From Hyalella azteca (Eukaryota > Arthropoda > Malacostraca > Amphipoda > Hyalellidae): a DNA stretch of 64,000 nt. The stretch lies in contig NW_025937277.1 in the NCBI RefSeq assembly GCF_000764305.2, forward strand, positions 68,052 to 132,051, given 5' to 3'. The translations under genes were made by a program, and so were the position numbers. Positions 24,401 through 34,020 of the stretch are shown here, in pieces. The notes below the pieces were generated by a model. The model was given only the letters and a program-made list of their open reading frames with translations. It was not told where the DNA came from and made no database searches. The stretch's first letter is position 1, and every line of letters begins with the position of its first letter.

Positions 24401-27400
24401 GTAACGTAAAAGAAAAGTTACAGTAGAGTTGGCAGTTGTAGCCATGAATCTGCAACTGTAACGTAAACGAAACGTTATTGTAGAGTTGGGAGTTGTAGCC
24501 GTAAATCCTCACCTGTAAATAAAAATCTCGTAGCCATGGCTAACCTTTGCCCCTATCGTTATCACAAACGAGATAATCCTAAATTGATATGATTTAATAA
24601 TTTCATCTTAAATAATTCATGGAATAACTTGCTATCAAATCCAAACTTTTCCTTAAAACCAAAAAATTCATCATTTCCAAACATGCTACGGATGTAAATT
24701 TGTATCAGATTTTCTACAAAGATATAGATATATAAATTATTCGTACATACAATACCATAATCTAGATGCATTGAATATCTTTTCGTTTGCAGTGGCAAAG
24801 TAAGTTTCACAACTTAGGTTATTTGACAGGCCGAAGACGCAGCCGAACACAAAAAGTTTGGCATTAGCCAACGCTATTCAAGTTCGCGCATTCGAACCAA
24901 GACTTGGCCATTAAAACTTTTCCTTTGTTCTCGGCCTCCACCAGCAAAATCGCTCTGAAGTTTGTTCGTGTCTTAACTTTTCGTAGGTCCAGATACTTAA
25001 TACTCATAAGTTGCTGAGTTTTACGGGGGTCGTTACTCTGACATTCGCACATGCGGTGAATAAATTGAGTCGTAGGCGTAATTTAAACACGATACATTGA
25101 TTTATACTGAGAGTTTTCTGATGGATTTGCGCCATGTAACGAAAAAAATATTTTTATAAATGGTTATAATTAGCCATATGCACTGTAACTGACCTTTAAT
25201 TACTTACCTGTACTTTTATATCCACACATCACATATCCTTTGATTCACTATTTTCACCACACTTAACAGAACTTAAAATAACTCCACCTTTCTTACTCGT
25301 ACTTTTATAAATAGTTAACCAAATACTCGGTTGGTAATAAACCTAACCAAATATTTCTTACCCTCACTATCCTTTCATTACTTATTCCTACATTCACATG
25401 GCATACATTATCATAACAATATTTATCTGTACACTCGCTACTCTTACTAATAGCCCACCTATAACCCACTAATACCCCCACTTCTTTCTCCCCAATACCA
25501 CACCAATATGCCACCTATACCCCACCAATACCTCATCTATTCCTAACCAATACCCCACCCATATCCCACCAATACCCAACTTATACCCCATCAATACCCC
25601 ACCTATACGTCACCTATACGCCACCTACAGTATACTCCATCAATACCCCACCCATATCCCACCAGATACCCCACCTATACCCCGCCTATACGCCACCTAT
25701 ACTCCATCAATACCCCACCAAAATCCCACCAATACCCCACCTATACGCCACCTATACTACAACAATACACCACCAATACGCCCCGTTACCTCAGCTGGGA
25801 AAGGCCGGCCGTCGAGCAGATGCTCGGAGCCCTGCTGGTCGGTGTCGCCGAAGTGGAGTCGTGTGTGTGTGAGGGAATACGTGTACGACAACGGCCCCCC
25901 AGACATGTTTGCAAGGGGGTTGCTGCCCTCAGACCCCCCGCGGGGGGTCACCAACCCTCGGTTACGTAAACCGCGACTTGATAAGTCGCTGTTAACGGTG
26001 TAGTTCTGGCGACTGTTCTTCCAGTCGTTGTAGTCTTTGGGGAGAACTGAGCGACTTGGCGAGGAAGTTAGCTGGCTGATTGGCGCTATATTGGCTGATT
26101 GGCCGGATGATTGGCCGGATGATTGGCCGAATGATTGGTCATCAGTATCGTACGAGGAGTAGCCACCCATATGCCATTCAACACTGTGCCCTGTGTTGAC
26201 CAGATCACCTGCTACCTGTAGGTGGAATAATAGAATATTTAGCACATTTATACATACATATATCATTACTGCAACTACAAGTTGTTTAGTAATAATTGAT
26301 GTGCAATAATAAATGAAAATGTTTCCGGAATTTATTGGTGTTTTTGTGTCTTTTACATTGGCTTTTCAAGCGTGTATCCGCAATACGAGATTTTACCTCG
26401 ACCTGAAATTCGCATTAATTGGGGTTTTGTGCGAGCTTGAACGCTGCTGTCGTTAATTATCATTGCTTAAATTAGGTAATAATTTAAAAGCTTGAATAAT
26501 CATAGATATATCGGAGGCTAGTAATATATGTATTCGTGAAATATTGTTTGAAAAATGGCTCCACAGAGATTAAAGATTTGATGTATTTTAATGTATTATG
26601 CATGACTGTGTATTGTAATGTATTATGCATGAATATGCATAATCCTGTGGCTTTTATCAGGCTAAGCCTCTTACCTGTAAGGAGAGGCATTCTCAATACT
26701 TGTATTTATTTCGAGCTATTTCGAAAATTCATTAAAAGTTCAACGGAACGGATACAGGAAAAAGTCACAATACGACATTTTGTGGGTAATTCCATCGTTC
26801 CGGCTGCTTCAATCATCTCAAGATCATTATCATTAGCTGTGTATTTTAATCATTCCGAGAATGTTTTAATCATTCCGAGAATGTTTGAATCGTTCCGATA
26901 ATATTTTTATCATTCCGAGAATGTTTTAATGATCCTGAACATGTTTTAATAATTTAGAGAATGTTTTAATCCTTCCGGGAAGTTTTTGTTAATTCAGCGA
27001 ATGTTTTATTCATTCCGAAAATGTTTTAATCATTCCGAGAATGTTTTGATCATTCCGTGAATTTTTGTATCATTCCGAGAATGTTTTATTCATAACATGC
27101 ATGTTTTTATAACACGTGTGTGTTTTAACTATTCCATGGATGTTTTCAATTATCATGGACGTTATCATTTCGGTTTTCTTTCGTCTTCTGACATGAAACA
27201 AATGATTTATGATCATTTGATGGATATGAAAATAAAGGATTACTGGAAGTGTTGTAGTATCAGTACGAGCACAGTTTGCGTATATCATCGTCGGAAATAT
27301 GCGATTGAAGTTGAATGAAAACTCGATAAACTATACCCGTTATATCCCATCCCTATATATTATATTTATATATTAATTTCAAACATATATCCCATCCTTT

Positions 27401-30400
27401 TACTTTTGAAAAAATTCACGAATCACAAAGATTTAATAAAGACAATGATTGAAAGCGATTTTAATATCAAATAATTAAGACGAATTGCAACATTCACGCT
27501 GTTGTTTTATTTTCGACGCCCCTGCGACGGTATTTATTCTTGCGGGAAGTTCAATTCAAACGGAAACAAAGCTGCCGGGGTTTGGCCCCGAACTAAAACG
27601 TATGGCTTCATCAGAACCGAGAAATATTTTATTGGATAAAATTGAGCTGGACGTCGGCCACCAATGGCCATCCATAAATCGCCTCTGATTCGAAGCTCCA
27701 CCAGGTTCGCGTAACCGGATTTTCGGCTTCGTTGTTTGCATCCGCAAATCCGGAAGGAAATACGGAAAGTCTTTGCATTTCATCCGCTTGTCCGAGGTAT
27801 ATAATATTTTTATTTTTGAACAGAAAAGCGAGTAAGAGAAATCGTATTTAAGGAGAATGATTTCATGTTAAGATGAGTCCGTAATTAAAACAAAGAAACC
27901 TAATAACATTACCGTTGGAAGAGCTAGCCAATAAGTTGCTATAAACCAGATCAAAGAAAACGGCGCTGGTCGATTACTGTCTTTGCATTTACTGGCATTT
28001 GAGTGGCCTTTACATCGGCATTTACTGCTGTTTGGATAGACCTTAACATCGGCATTTACTGCCGCTTGGATAGACCATAACATCGGCATTTACTGCCGCT
28101 TGGATAGACCATAACATCGACATTTACTGCCGCTTGGATAGACCTTAACATCGGCATTTACTGCCTCTTGGATAGACCATAACATCGGCATTTACTGCCG
28201 CATGAATAGACCTTAACATCGGCATTTACTGCCGCTTGGATAGACCTTTACATCAGCATTTACTGCCGCTTGGATAGACCTTTACATCGGCATTTACTGC
28301 CGCTTGGATAGACCTTTATATCGGCATTTACTGCCGCTTGGATTGTTCTCTTACATATCTCTTCTCTTTTACCAGACTGTTATTTTCATTTCGTATAACA
28401 TATCACTCTGTTTCATCAATCTTAAATTTTACTTTTTTAATGCCTGCTTCCCTTTATTGCTGTTATTCTCATATTTTAATGACAATTTCTTATCTTTGAT
28501 TAAACTGCACCTCCATCCCTCTATACCAGCCTATAAATATATCACGTTAACTCAACAAACAATTTTGTAACCGTGCTAATTACTTGTTTTCTTCAAACGA
28601 ACTTAAATCCCGAGGCGTTCTTGTTTACTGGTTCACAATTAATTTGATTGGCTTAATCTGCGGCAGGATTTAGGAGTGGATGTAATCCAGTCTCTCTGGG
28701 TGCTAGGATAAACCTTAGCCAGGAATCCTCTGAATAAAGTTATTCTCTTAAATCCTTGTCGTAATCCCTTGAGTAAAGTTATTTATTTAAATCCTTGTCG
28801 TAATCCCTTGAATAAAGTTATTTATTTAAATCCTTGTCGTAATCCCTTGAATAAAGTTATTTACTTGAATCCTTGCCGGTAATCCCTTGAATAAAATTAT
28901 TTATTTAAATCCTTGCCAGGAATCCCTTGAAAAAAAGTTATTCACTTAAACCATTGCCACTAATCCCTGGAATAAAGTTATTTACTTGAATACTTGAAAA
29001 GAATTTCATGGATACAGTTATTCAATTAAATTCTAATCAAGAATTTTGCGGTTAAATTATTTGCTGAAATCCTTGTCAGGAATCCGTTGAATACAATTCT
29101 GCTTTGAAATCCTTACAAAATATACATGCAATGAATTATTTCCCGTAAGTCCTTGCAAAATATTTTTTTAATAAAAACCTCTACCTGTGTACGAGAAATA
29201 CATTCACTTAATCCGTTACCCAAATTGCCGCTACAATATTCATTTATTAAATCCATAAATATTCCATTTTATTTAATAAAAATTTAGGACAAAAAAATAA
29301 TGAAGGAAAACCATCCATTCCAAAATTTATTCAAAATTAATCCAACATTAGAACATTCTGGTAATTCCATTAAATAGAATCTGTTATTTTAATTATGAAA
29401 CCAAATCAAAATCCACATTACAAAATTTTGTCTATATACCAATTGAATAAAATCTGTCACTCGAACATTACTATAAATAAAAATATATTTCTCACTATAA
29501 TTCAAATAAATTATGTGAAAATGACAAGGTTTAAGTGAAAAATATTAATAAATAAAACCCACATTTTCTCTTACTAATTTTCGAATAAAATCTTAGAAAA
29601 TGACAAGGCTTAAGTGAAAAATATTAATAAATAGAGAACAAATTTTTCTTACTAATTTTCAAATAAATGCTGTGGAAATAGAAAAGTTGAATTGAAAAAT
29701 ATTGATGTTAAAGTGAAAATGATTAATGAATAAAACCCACATTTTTCCTTACTAATTTTAAAATAAATTCTGTGAAAATAGATAATTTGAAATAAAAAAT
29801 ATTAATGTAAAGGCCCCAGCAACTCACGCTGGTTTTGTCGACCGTGAAGGGGGAGAGGTTGGGGTCGAAGAGGAGGGTGCGGGGGTCCACGTTGATGGGG
29901 GATTGGCGTCTGCCATCCCTACACATCCCCCACGCGGGGTTAATGACCCCCCAGAACCTGGGGCCTGATATCCCCTCGTACGTCCACCACTGACCCCAGT
30001 CAATCCCCCTGGGGTTGCCCTCAGCTGGGGGGAAATATACAGCGAGCAATCAGCTGGGGAAAATATATAGGGAGCAATTAGCTGGGGAAAATATATAGGG
30101 AGCAATCAGCTGGGGAGAATATATAGGGAGCAATCAGCTGGGGAGAATATATAGGGAGCAATCAGCTGGGGAAAATATATAGGGAGTAATTAGCTGGGGA
30201 AAATATATAGGGAGCAATCAGCTGGGGAAAATATATAGGGAGCAATCAGCTGGGGAGAATATATAGGGAGCAATCAGCTGGGGAGAATATATAGGGAGTA
30301 ATTAGCTGGGGAAAATATATAGGGAGCAATCAGCTGGGGAAAATATATAGGGAGCAATCAGCTGGGGAGAATATATAGGGAGCAATCAGCTGGGGAGAAT

Positions 30401-31492
30401 ATATAGGGAGCAATCAGCTGGAAAAAATATATAGCGAGAAATCTGCTGGGGAAAATATATATATAGCAATCGGTTGGGGGAAATATATATAGAGCAATCA
30501 GCTGGGGCAAATATAGATAGAGCAATCAGCTGGGAAAAATATAGATAGAGCAATCAGCTGGGGAAAATATAGATAGAGCAATCAGCTGGGGGAAATATAG
30601 ATAGAGCAATCAGCTGGGGAAAATATAGATAGAGTAATAAACTGGGGCGAGTATATATAGAACAATCAGCTAAGAAAATTGTACATAAACAATTGAAAAC
30701 AATCATTGCCTATGAAATTTATAATTTGTGCGATTGAAACGATAGATGTAGTCAGAGTTACACAAACTGCATGAATTAATTGAATAGATATGGCTACTCA
30801 GGAAATAAACTATATGATAGAGAAATAATCGTAACTCTAGATACTAAATTAGACTAACTAAAATGTAAGTTATAGTAGCGGAGGAGAGAGAATAGGCCAG
30901 GGTAAACTAGGCGGTCATAGGTTCTAGGTTAAACTAATCGGGAATTCTAGGAATTTTGAATCAGTGAACTGGAGACAAGCAACTAGAGGTTATAGTTACT
31001 CTAGCAGCTATAGCGATAGTTATAGTTACTGTAGCAGCTATAGCGATAGTTATAGTTACTCTAGCAGCTATAGCGATAGTTATAAGCTATAGTGATAGTT
31101 ATAGTTACTCTAGCAGCTATAGCGATGGTTATAGTTATTCTAGCAGCTATAGCGATAGTTATAGTTACTCTAGCAGCTATAGTAATAGTTATAGTTACTC
31201 TAGCAGCTATAGCGATAGTTATAGTTACTCTATCAGCTATATCGATAGTTACTCTAGAAGCTATAGGTATAGTTACTGTAGCTCTAGAAGCTATAGGTAT
31301 AGTTATAGTTACTCTAGAAGTTATAGTTACTCTATATATATTTATTTACTCTGTAGCAGCTATAACGGTGCCTCACCTGTAGCAAAGAACAGTATCAATG
31401 CGAGAACAAGAGCTGTTCTCGACAGAACGAACTCTTTTCGATGAATTCTTGTTGTTGCTGGAACTTTATACGGAGAACTTGAGCCAAATCTT
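18472..31492 (-). CDS. Carbonic-anhydrase-related protein, CA10/CA11-like (gene span, 9 exons)
   Basis: I assembled this gene from nine minus-strand exons: 31377-31492, 29828-30024, 25790-26215, 24077-24172, 22991-23057, 22109-22263, 21380-21517, 19036-19078 and 18472-18494. All are bounded by AG and GT, phases agree at every junction, and the frame closes on TGA at 18472-18474. The product is about 420 residues or more, against about 330 for vertebrate CA10/CA11. Family signatures include FWGVINPAWGMC, RRQSPINVD, NMSGGPLSYTY, RLHFGDTDQQGSEHLLDG, TEPACHETVTWILPNKPVYI and ANNFRPAQ. The zinc histidines of active enzymes are lost: RLHFG keeps only the middle one, and ELQIYGYN has Q where the third should be, as in CA-related proteins. 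Two cysteines (GMC and PAC) likely form the family disulphide. Vertebrate homologues are secreted neurexin ligands; the same role here is inference. The true start is unresolved. Minisatellites overlap or abut several of its splice sites. Confidence 0.9.
19036..19078 (-). CDS. CA-related protein exon 8
   Basis: A 43-base exon between TTGCTGTGCAG and GTGAGT, entering in phase 0 and leaving in phase 1. It reads ETRCHIADPRFAYR, matching the spacing of the cysteine and YR residues near the end of CA10. Confidence 0.7.
19604..19785. repeat. Tandem array, 21-bp unit, ~8 copies, in intron 7
   Basis: The unit is CTCCAACTGCATAACTCTAAT. On the minus strand it reads as VRQLEYR/VMQLEIR heptads. The resemblance to the QYRVNEW end of CA10 is probably chance, because the real end is encoded at 19036-19078 and 18472-18494. 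Confidence 0.85.
20845..21178. repeat. Tandem array, ~30-bp unit, ~10 copies, in intron 7
   Basis: The unit is ATGAGCATCCACCTCTTCAA plus a CATCATTCAA-like segment. It runs directly into the dispersed element at 21175. Confidence 0.85.
21175..21327. repeat. Dispersed ~155-bp element, copy 2
   Basis: Best-preserved copy. AGCGCATTTTCTC at 21217-21229 and its exact inverse GAGAAAATGCGCT at 21310-21322 could pair around the GACGGACG tract. The 16-bp palindrome ACTCACTGCAGTGAGT lies to the left. The minus-strand frame with VRPSVRP repeats is a translation of the GACGGACG tract. Confidence 0.78.
21380..21517 (-). CDS. CA-related protein exon 7
   Basis: A 138-base, phase 0 to 0 exon between CCACTTCATCTCAG and GTGATC. 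It reads LEELRGLRQSSAPPL then LANNFRPAQTAHHRTVRAN, matching the SDNFRPVQPLNNRCIRTN block of CA10. It is strikingly GC-rich against AT-rich introns. Confidence 0.88.
22035..22122. repeat. Triplicated 5' splice-site segment of exon 6
   Basis: The 20-base segment ACCCACCTTGTCACGGGTGA starts at 22035, 22076 and 22103. On the minus strand each copy reads ACCCGTGACAAG followed by GTGGGT, the exon 6 end with its donor. Using the second donor would add nine codons in frame; the third shifts the frame. Confidence 0.85.
22109..22263 (-). CDS. CA-related protein exon 6
   Basis: A 155-base exon, entering in phase 1 and leaving in phase 0, acceptor CCCGCGTAG. It reads GSSVRTSPVRVDQLVPSTQ then YMTYEGSTTEPACHETVTW and ILPNKPVYITRDK, including the conserved cysteine and the NKPVYITR block. 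Confidence 0.92.
22385..22555. repeat. Displaced ~57-bp repeats resembling the exon 4 acceptor array
   Basis: About three diverged copies of the unit found at 24140-24510, including TTGGGAGTTGTAGC and CAACTGTAACGTA, lie in intron 5, 1.6 kb from the main array and beyond exon 5. Confidence 0.75.
22791..22975. repeat. Dispersed ~155-bp element, copy 3
   Basis: Same order of parts as copies 1 and 2, with an expanded GACGGACA tract and a decayed right end in which the inverted repeat is lost. It ends about 15 bases from the exon 5 donor. Confidence 0.75.
22991..23057 (-). CDS. CA-related protein exon 5
   Basis: A 67-base exon, phase 0 to 1, between TTATTCAG and GTGAGG. It reads IGDAVSPELQVMLGDVKAI then KYG, aligned with the short SNPFLNRML segment of CA10. 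Confidence 0.85.
23113..23292. mobile_element. MITE-like element, copy 3
   Basis: Left end TACTCAAAAAAATGAGTCAC and the reverse complement of the right end TACTCAGAAAAATGAATGGG form terminal inverted repeats. It contains ATGTGTCATTATATGAACAA near the right end. It lies in intron 4. Confidence 0.5.
24077..24172 (-). CDS. CA-related protein exon 4
   Basis: A 96-base, phase 0 to 0 exon reading LQIYGYNSQLYQNFSEASS then KVYGVAAIAIFLQ. It matches the VQLIHYNHELY and VVVSIFIK strands of CA10 without a gap. Its first 36 bases and its acceptor are repeated upstream (24140-24510), so acceptor choice is ambiguous from sequence alone; I chose the exon-proximal one because it fits the family length. Confidence 0.88.
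24140..24510. repeat. Exon 4 acceptor array, ~57-bp unit, ~6.5 copies
   Basis: Read on the minus strand, each unit contains ACGTTACAG (acceptor) followed by TTGCAGATTTACGGCTACAA and CTCCCAACTCTA, the first 12 codons of exon 4. The spacer between exon-derived pieces is about 21 bases. Fifty-seven bases is 19 codons, but small indels break the frame in some copies. Confidence 0.88.
25498..25780. repeat. Degenerate array at the exon 3 donor, ~18-bp unit
   Basis: Copies of TACCCCACCTATACGCCACC and TACCCCACCAATA. On the minus strand it starts within about ten bases of the exon 3 donor at 25789. Confidence 0.8.
25790..26215 (-). CDS. CA-related protein exon 3, with family-atypical insertion
   Basis: A 426-base, phase 0 to 0 exon. 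It begins VAGDLVNTGHSVEWHMGG and ends NMSGGPLSYTYSLTHTRLHF, GDTDQQGSEHLLDG and RPFPAE, all conserved. Between them lies a roughly 80-residue insertion rich in Ser, Gly, Asn and Gln, including a 12-base repeat giving SFGQSSGQSSGQSA. CA10/CA11 have only a few residues there. The insertion may be a surface loop or an intron retained by my model; no good internal GT-AG pair obviously removes it. Confidence 0.85.
26836..27090. repeat. Tandem array, 20-bp unit, ~12 copies, in intron 2
   Basis: The unit is CATTCCGAGAATGTTTTAAT with substitutions. Confidence 0.85.
27990..28345. repeat. Tandem array, 34-bp unit, ~10 copies, in intron 2
   Basis: The unit is GGCATTTACTGCCGCTTGGA followed by TAGACCTTAACATC. 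Confidence 0.9.
28720..29115. repeat. Tandem array, 39-bp unit, ~9 copies, in intron 2
   Basis: The unit contains CCCTTGAATAAAGTTATTTA and TTTAAATCCTTGTCGTAAT. Copies decay progressively to the right. Confidence 0.8.
29490..29812. repeat. AT-rich array next to exon 2 donor, ~76-bp unit, ~4 copies
   Basis: Segments such as AAACCCACATTTTTCCTTAC and GTGAAAAATATTAATAAATA recur. The array stops about 16 bases from the exon 2 donor (29827). Confidence 0.7.
29828..30024 (-). CDS. CA-related protein exon 2 (start of CA domain)
   Basis: A 197-base exon, phase 1 to 0, donor GTGAGT. It reads EGNPRGIDWGQWWTYEG, then PRFWGVINPAWGMCRDGR, RQSPINVDPRTLLFDPNL and SPFTVDKTS. The FWG, AW..C and RQSPIN motifs are the usual N-terminal part of the CA fold. 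Its acceptor is embedded in a long array of identical-looking acceptors. Confidence 0.92.
30021..30672. repeat. Exon 2 acceptor array, 28-bp unit, ~23 copies
   Basis: The unit CAGCTGGGGAAAATATATAG plus GGAGCAAT reads on the minus strand as a pyrimidine-rich TATATTTTCCCCAG followed by CTG, the same as the real exon 2 junction (CCCCAG then CTGAGG). A 112-bp (four-unit) higher-order period is visible near 30181 and 30295. The repeats degrade away from the exon. Confidence 0.9.
30990..31370. repeat. Array at signal-exon donor, 30-bp unit, ~12 copies
   Basis: The unit is AGTTATAGTTACTCTAGCAG followed by CTATAGCGAT. It starts within about ten bases of the exon 1 donor (31376), in intron 1. Confidence 0.88.
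31377..31492 (-). CDS. CA-related protein exon 1 (hydrophobic N-terminal segment)
   Basis: The frame reads RTALVLALILFFAT just before the donor ACAG/GTGAGG and leaves in phase 1, exactly matching exon 2. The hydrophobic run fits a signal peptide or anchor. I set the 5' edge at a TTTTCGTGTAG acceptor; no ATG lies inside, so either a further exon lies upstream or the frame starts at an ATG ending at 31530. The start is therefore unresolved. Confidence 0.6.
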
Positions 31493-32327
31493 CTACACGA
31501 AAACAAAAAACACAGCAAACACACATTCATGAATGAGGTGAACATTCGCAATACATTCGTCCTATTAATTCTCACAGTTGAGCCTAACTGGCATCGCCAG
31601 TTAGGCAGTTCCATCATCCAATTTTCCATAACCTTATTCACTTTTAATTCATAAAAATATATTTTCAAGCGCAAAAATTTCAAAAAATATTTCCATTTCC
31701 AAATAAATTTATAATTTTTTCAAAAAAAAATTGTGAGAAAAATTTCATGTTTTTTCAAAGATTTTAATGCATTTAATTTTAATATTTATGCATCGTTTCA
31801 GTCACAGGATAAAGAAAATCTATTGAGTTTCACTGTATTGTCTGTATATAAACTTCACCAAGAAAAATTATTTTTTAAAAAATCAGAAATTACTGTTGAA
31901 GATAATTCCACCATATCGTCATTTCTTTTTATATTTCAATATTTCAAACTATATTTTTTATAATTTAACCACATTTTTAACGACAGTTTTTCATTATTAT
32001 CATCACAATCATATGTTATCATCAAACTTGAATTTCTTCAATAACTTGAGCATTTTTGTTCTCTATTTTTTTAACAATGACTATGAAAATGTTTGCCTCT
32101 GACCCGAAAAAATTTGTAAAAAATCATAAGATAATTACCTCATAAATTTCAAGATAAACGTACAATTGGTTTTGTTCCCTCGTACACAAATATTAAACAA
32201 ATCATTTACAATGTTACAATGCAGCTCTGGAAAAAATGGTAAGAAAATAACAATAGCTCTCAAATAATCATAGTGAAAAAGTTCACCGCAATTCAAGAAT
32301 TAAATGTTTGAAAAATGAATCTCATAG

Positions 32328-32505
32328 AGAGCAGTATCAGGGCAGGCAGTGCAGTATCAGGGCAGGCAGTGCAGTATCAGGGCAGGCAGTGCAGTATCAG
32401 AGCAGGCAGTGCAGTATCAGGGCAGGCAGTGCAGTATCAGGGCAGGCAGTGCAGTATCAGGGCAGGCAGTGCAGTATCAGGGCAGGCAGTGCAGTATCAG
32501 GGCAG
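32328..32505. repeat. Perfect tandem array, 20-bp unit, ~9 copies, ending at an N
   Basis: The unit GCAGTATCAGGGCAGGCAGT is essentially identical in all copies except one A. It stops at a single N at 32506. Confidence 0.93.
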
Positions 32506-32506
32506 N

Positions 32507-32745
32507 CAATGATACGCGGTGGACACAATGATACGCGGTGGACACAATGATACGCGGTGGACACAATGATACGCGGTGGACACAATGATACGCGGTGGAC
32601 ACAATGATACGCGGTGGACACAATGATACGCGGTGGACACAATGATACGCGGTGGACACAATGATACGCGGTGGACACAATGATACGCGGTGGACACAAT
32701 GATACGCGGTGGACACAATGATACGCGGTGGACACAATGATACGC
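32507..32745. repeat. Perfect tandem array, 20-bp unit, ~12 copies, starting at an N
   Basis: The unit AATGATACGCGGTGGACACA is identical across copies. The single N separates it from an unrelated 20-bp array, so the junction and both copy numbers are unreliable. Confidence 0.93.
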
Positions 32746-32898
32746 AGCAGGCGAGGGGCGCGCATCATTAAGGCCTAATAAGGCGCGGTCGCCTGCGGCG
32801 TCTTACAAAAATGAGGCTGAAATTTGTGCTTGTTTCTTCCGTATTATTTGTTCATATTTTCTTGTTTATTAACACGTTTTTCTTAGCTTAGCTTCGCG

Positions 32899-32955
32899 TT
32901 TGTTTGTTTGTTTGTTTGTTTGTTTGTTTGTTTGTTTGTTTGTTTGTTTGTTTGT
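32899..32955. repeat. (TTTG)n microsatellite
   Basis: About 14 copies of TTTG. It lies in a stretch (32873-33060) that resembles 55509-55640, both containing GGCATGCA and CCTAACAATT. Confidence 0.9.
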
Positions 32956-33251
32956 TGTTAACATTGACAACGAAAATTAGCCCACTTCTGATTGCTCTAG
33001 AGATCTGAAATTCGGCATGCAGGCTATTTTCGCCTAACAATTTCAGATACAATCATAAAAACTAGCAATTAGAGACCTAAATTAGCTTAATTGAGTATAG
33101 TATATATAAATAGTATATATATAGTATGACGTGCGGGCGCTGACGTTATAGACGAGCAGGCGCTTACGCTGCGTATCATCGATACGTACGTCAAGGCAAG
33201 TAAATTGGCTCGCAACAACGTTTTTCATGTGTAGCAACGGACTAAAAAGGA

Positions 33252-33525
33252 GAAAATAAAATACTTAAAAAAAAACTTTTTAAAAAACCACGTTTTTCTT
33301 GAGGACTAAAAAGTAGAAAATAAATTATGGCTCGCCCCAAAAAACGTGGGTCGGACTGTACGTTCACCATCAAATTTCCCAAATTCGTGTGTTGTGTGCT
33401 TTTCGCTTTTATCATAAATCTGCCCGATACACGTTTTTGGGGCGAGCCACAATTTATTTTCTACTTTTTAGTCCTCAAGAAAAACGTGTTTTTTTAAAAA
33501 GTTTTTTTTTAAGTATTTTATTTTC
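33252..33525. mobile_element. Foldback (inverted-repeat) element 1
   Basis: Two arms of about 96 bases (33252-33347 and 33430-33525) are near-perfect reverse complements, for example GGCTCGCCCCAAAAAACGTG on the left and CACGTTTTTGGGGCGAGCC on the right, with an 82-base loop. No coding capacity; it looks like a non-autonomous foldback transposon. Confidence 0.75.
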
Positions 33526-33789
33526 AAATGCGTTCAAATTTTGGTGTTCGTTCTTTTATTTCTTTTTTTTGTATCCTCTTATTATTATTGCCTTTGAAAT
33601 TTTTATTCTTATGTGTCCGTTTCATTGTTGCCTTTTTTTTGTATTCGCTTGTAATTATTTCTTTATTGATTATTATTGTATTTTTTTGTGTATTTGTACA
33701 CGCAAGTCAGCCTTCCCTTCATTATATAACTGTTGAAAATTGCTTAAACTCTAATCAAATTTATTTAGCTAAACTTTAAATTTAGTTTA

Positions 33790-34020
33790 ACCAAACAATT
33801 TATCAGTTTACGATTGATTATTTATCATTTTATCATTAATTATTTACCATTTTAGGGCTAATTATTTATCATTTTATGATTAATATAGTTATAATAGTTT
33901 ATCAGTTATTTAATAATGATTCAACAGTTTATGATTAATGGTTTATCAATTAATAATAAATGATTTATCAGTTTGTGATTATTAATGATTTATGAGTTTA
34001 GGATTAATCATTTGTCAGAG
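33790..34020. repeat. Degenerate AT-rich TTTATCA(G/T)TTTA repeats
   Basis: Irregular copies of TTATCATTTTATGATTAAT. Weak periodicity, an old array. Confidence 0.45.
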
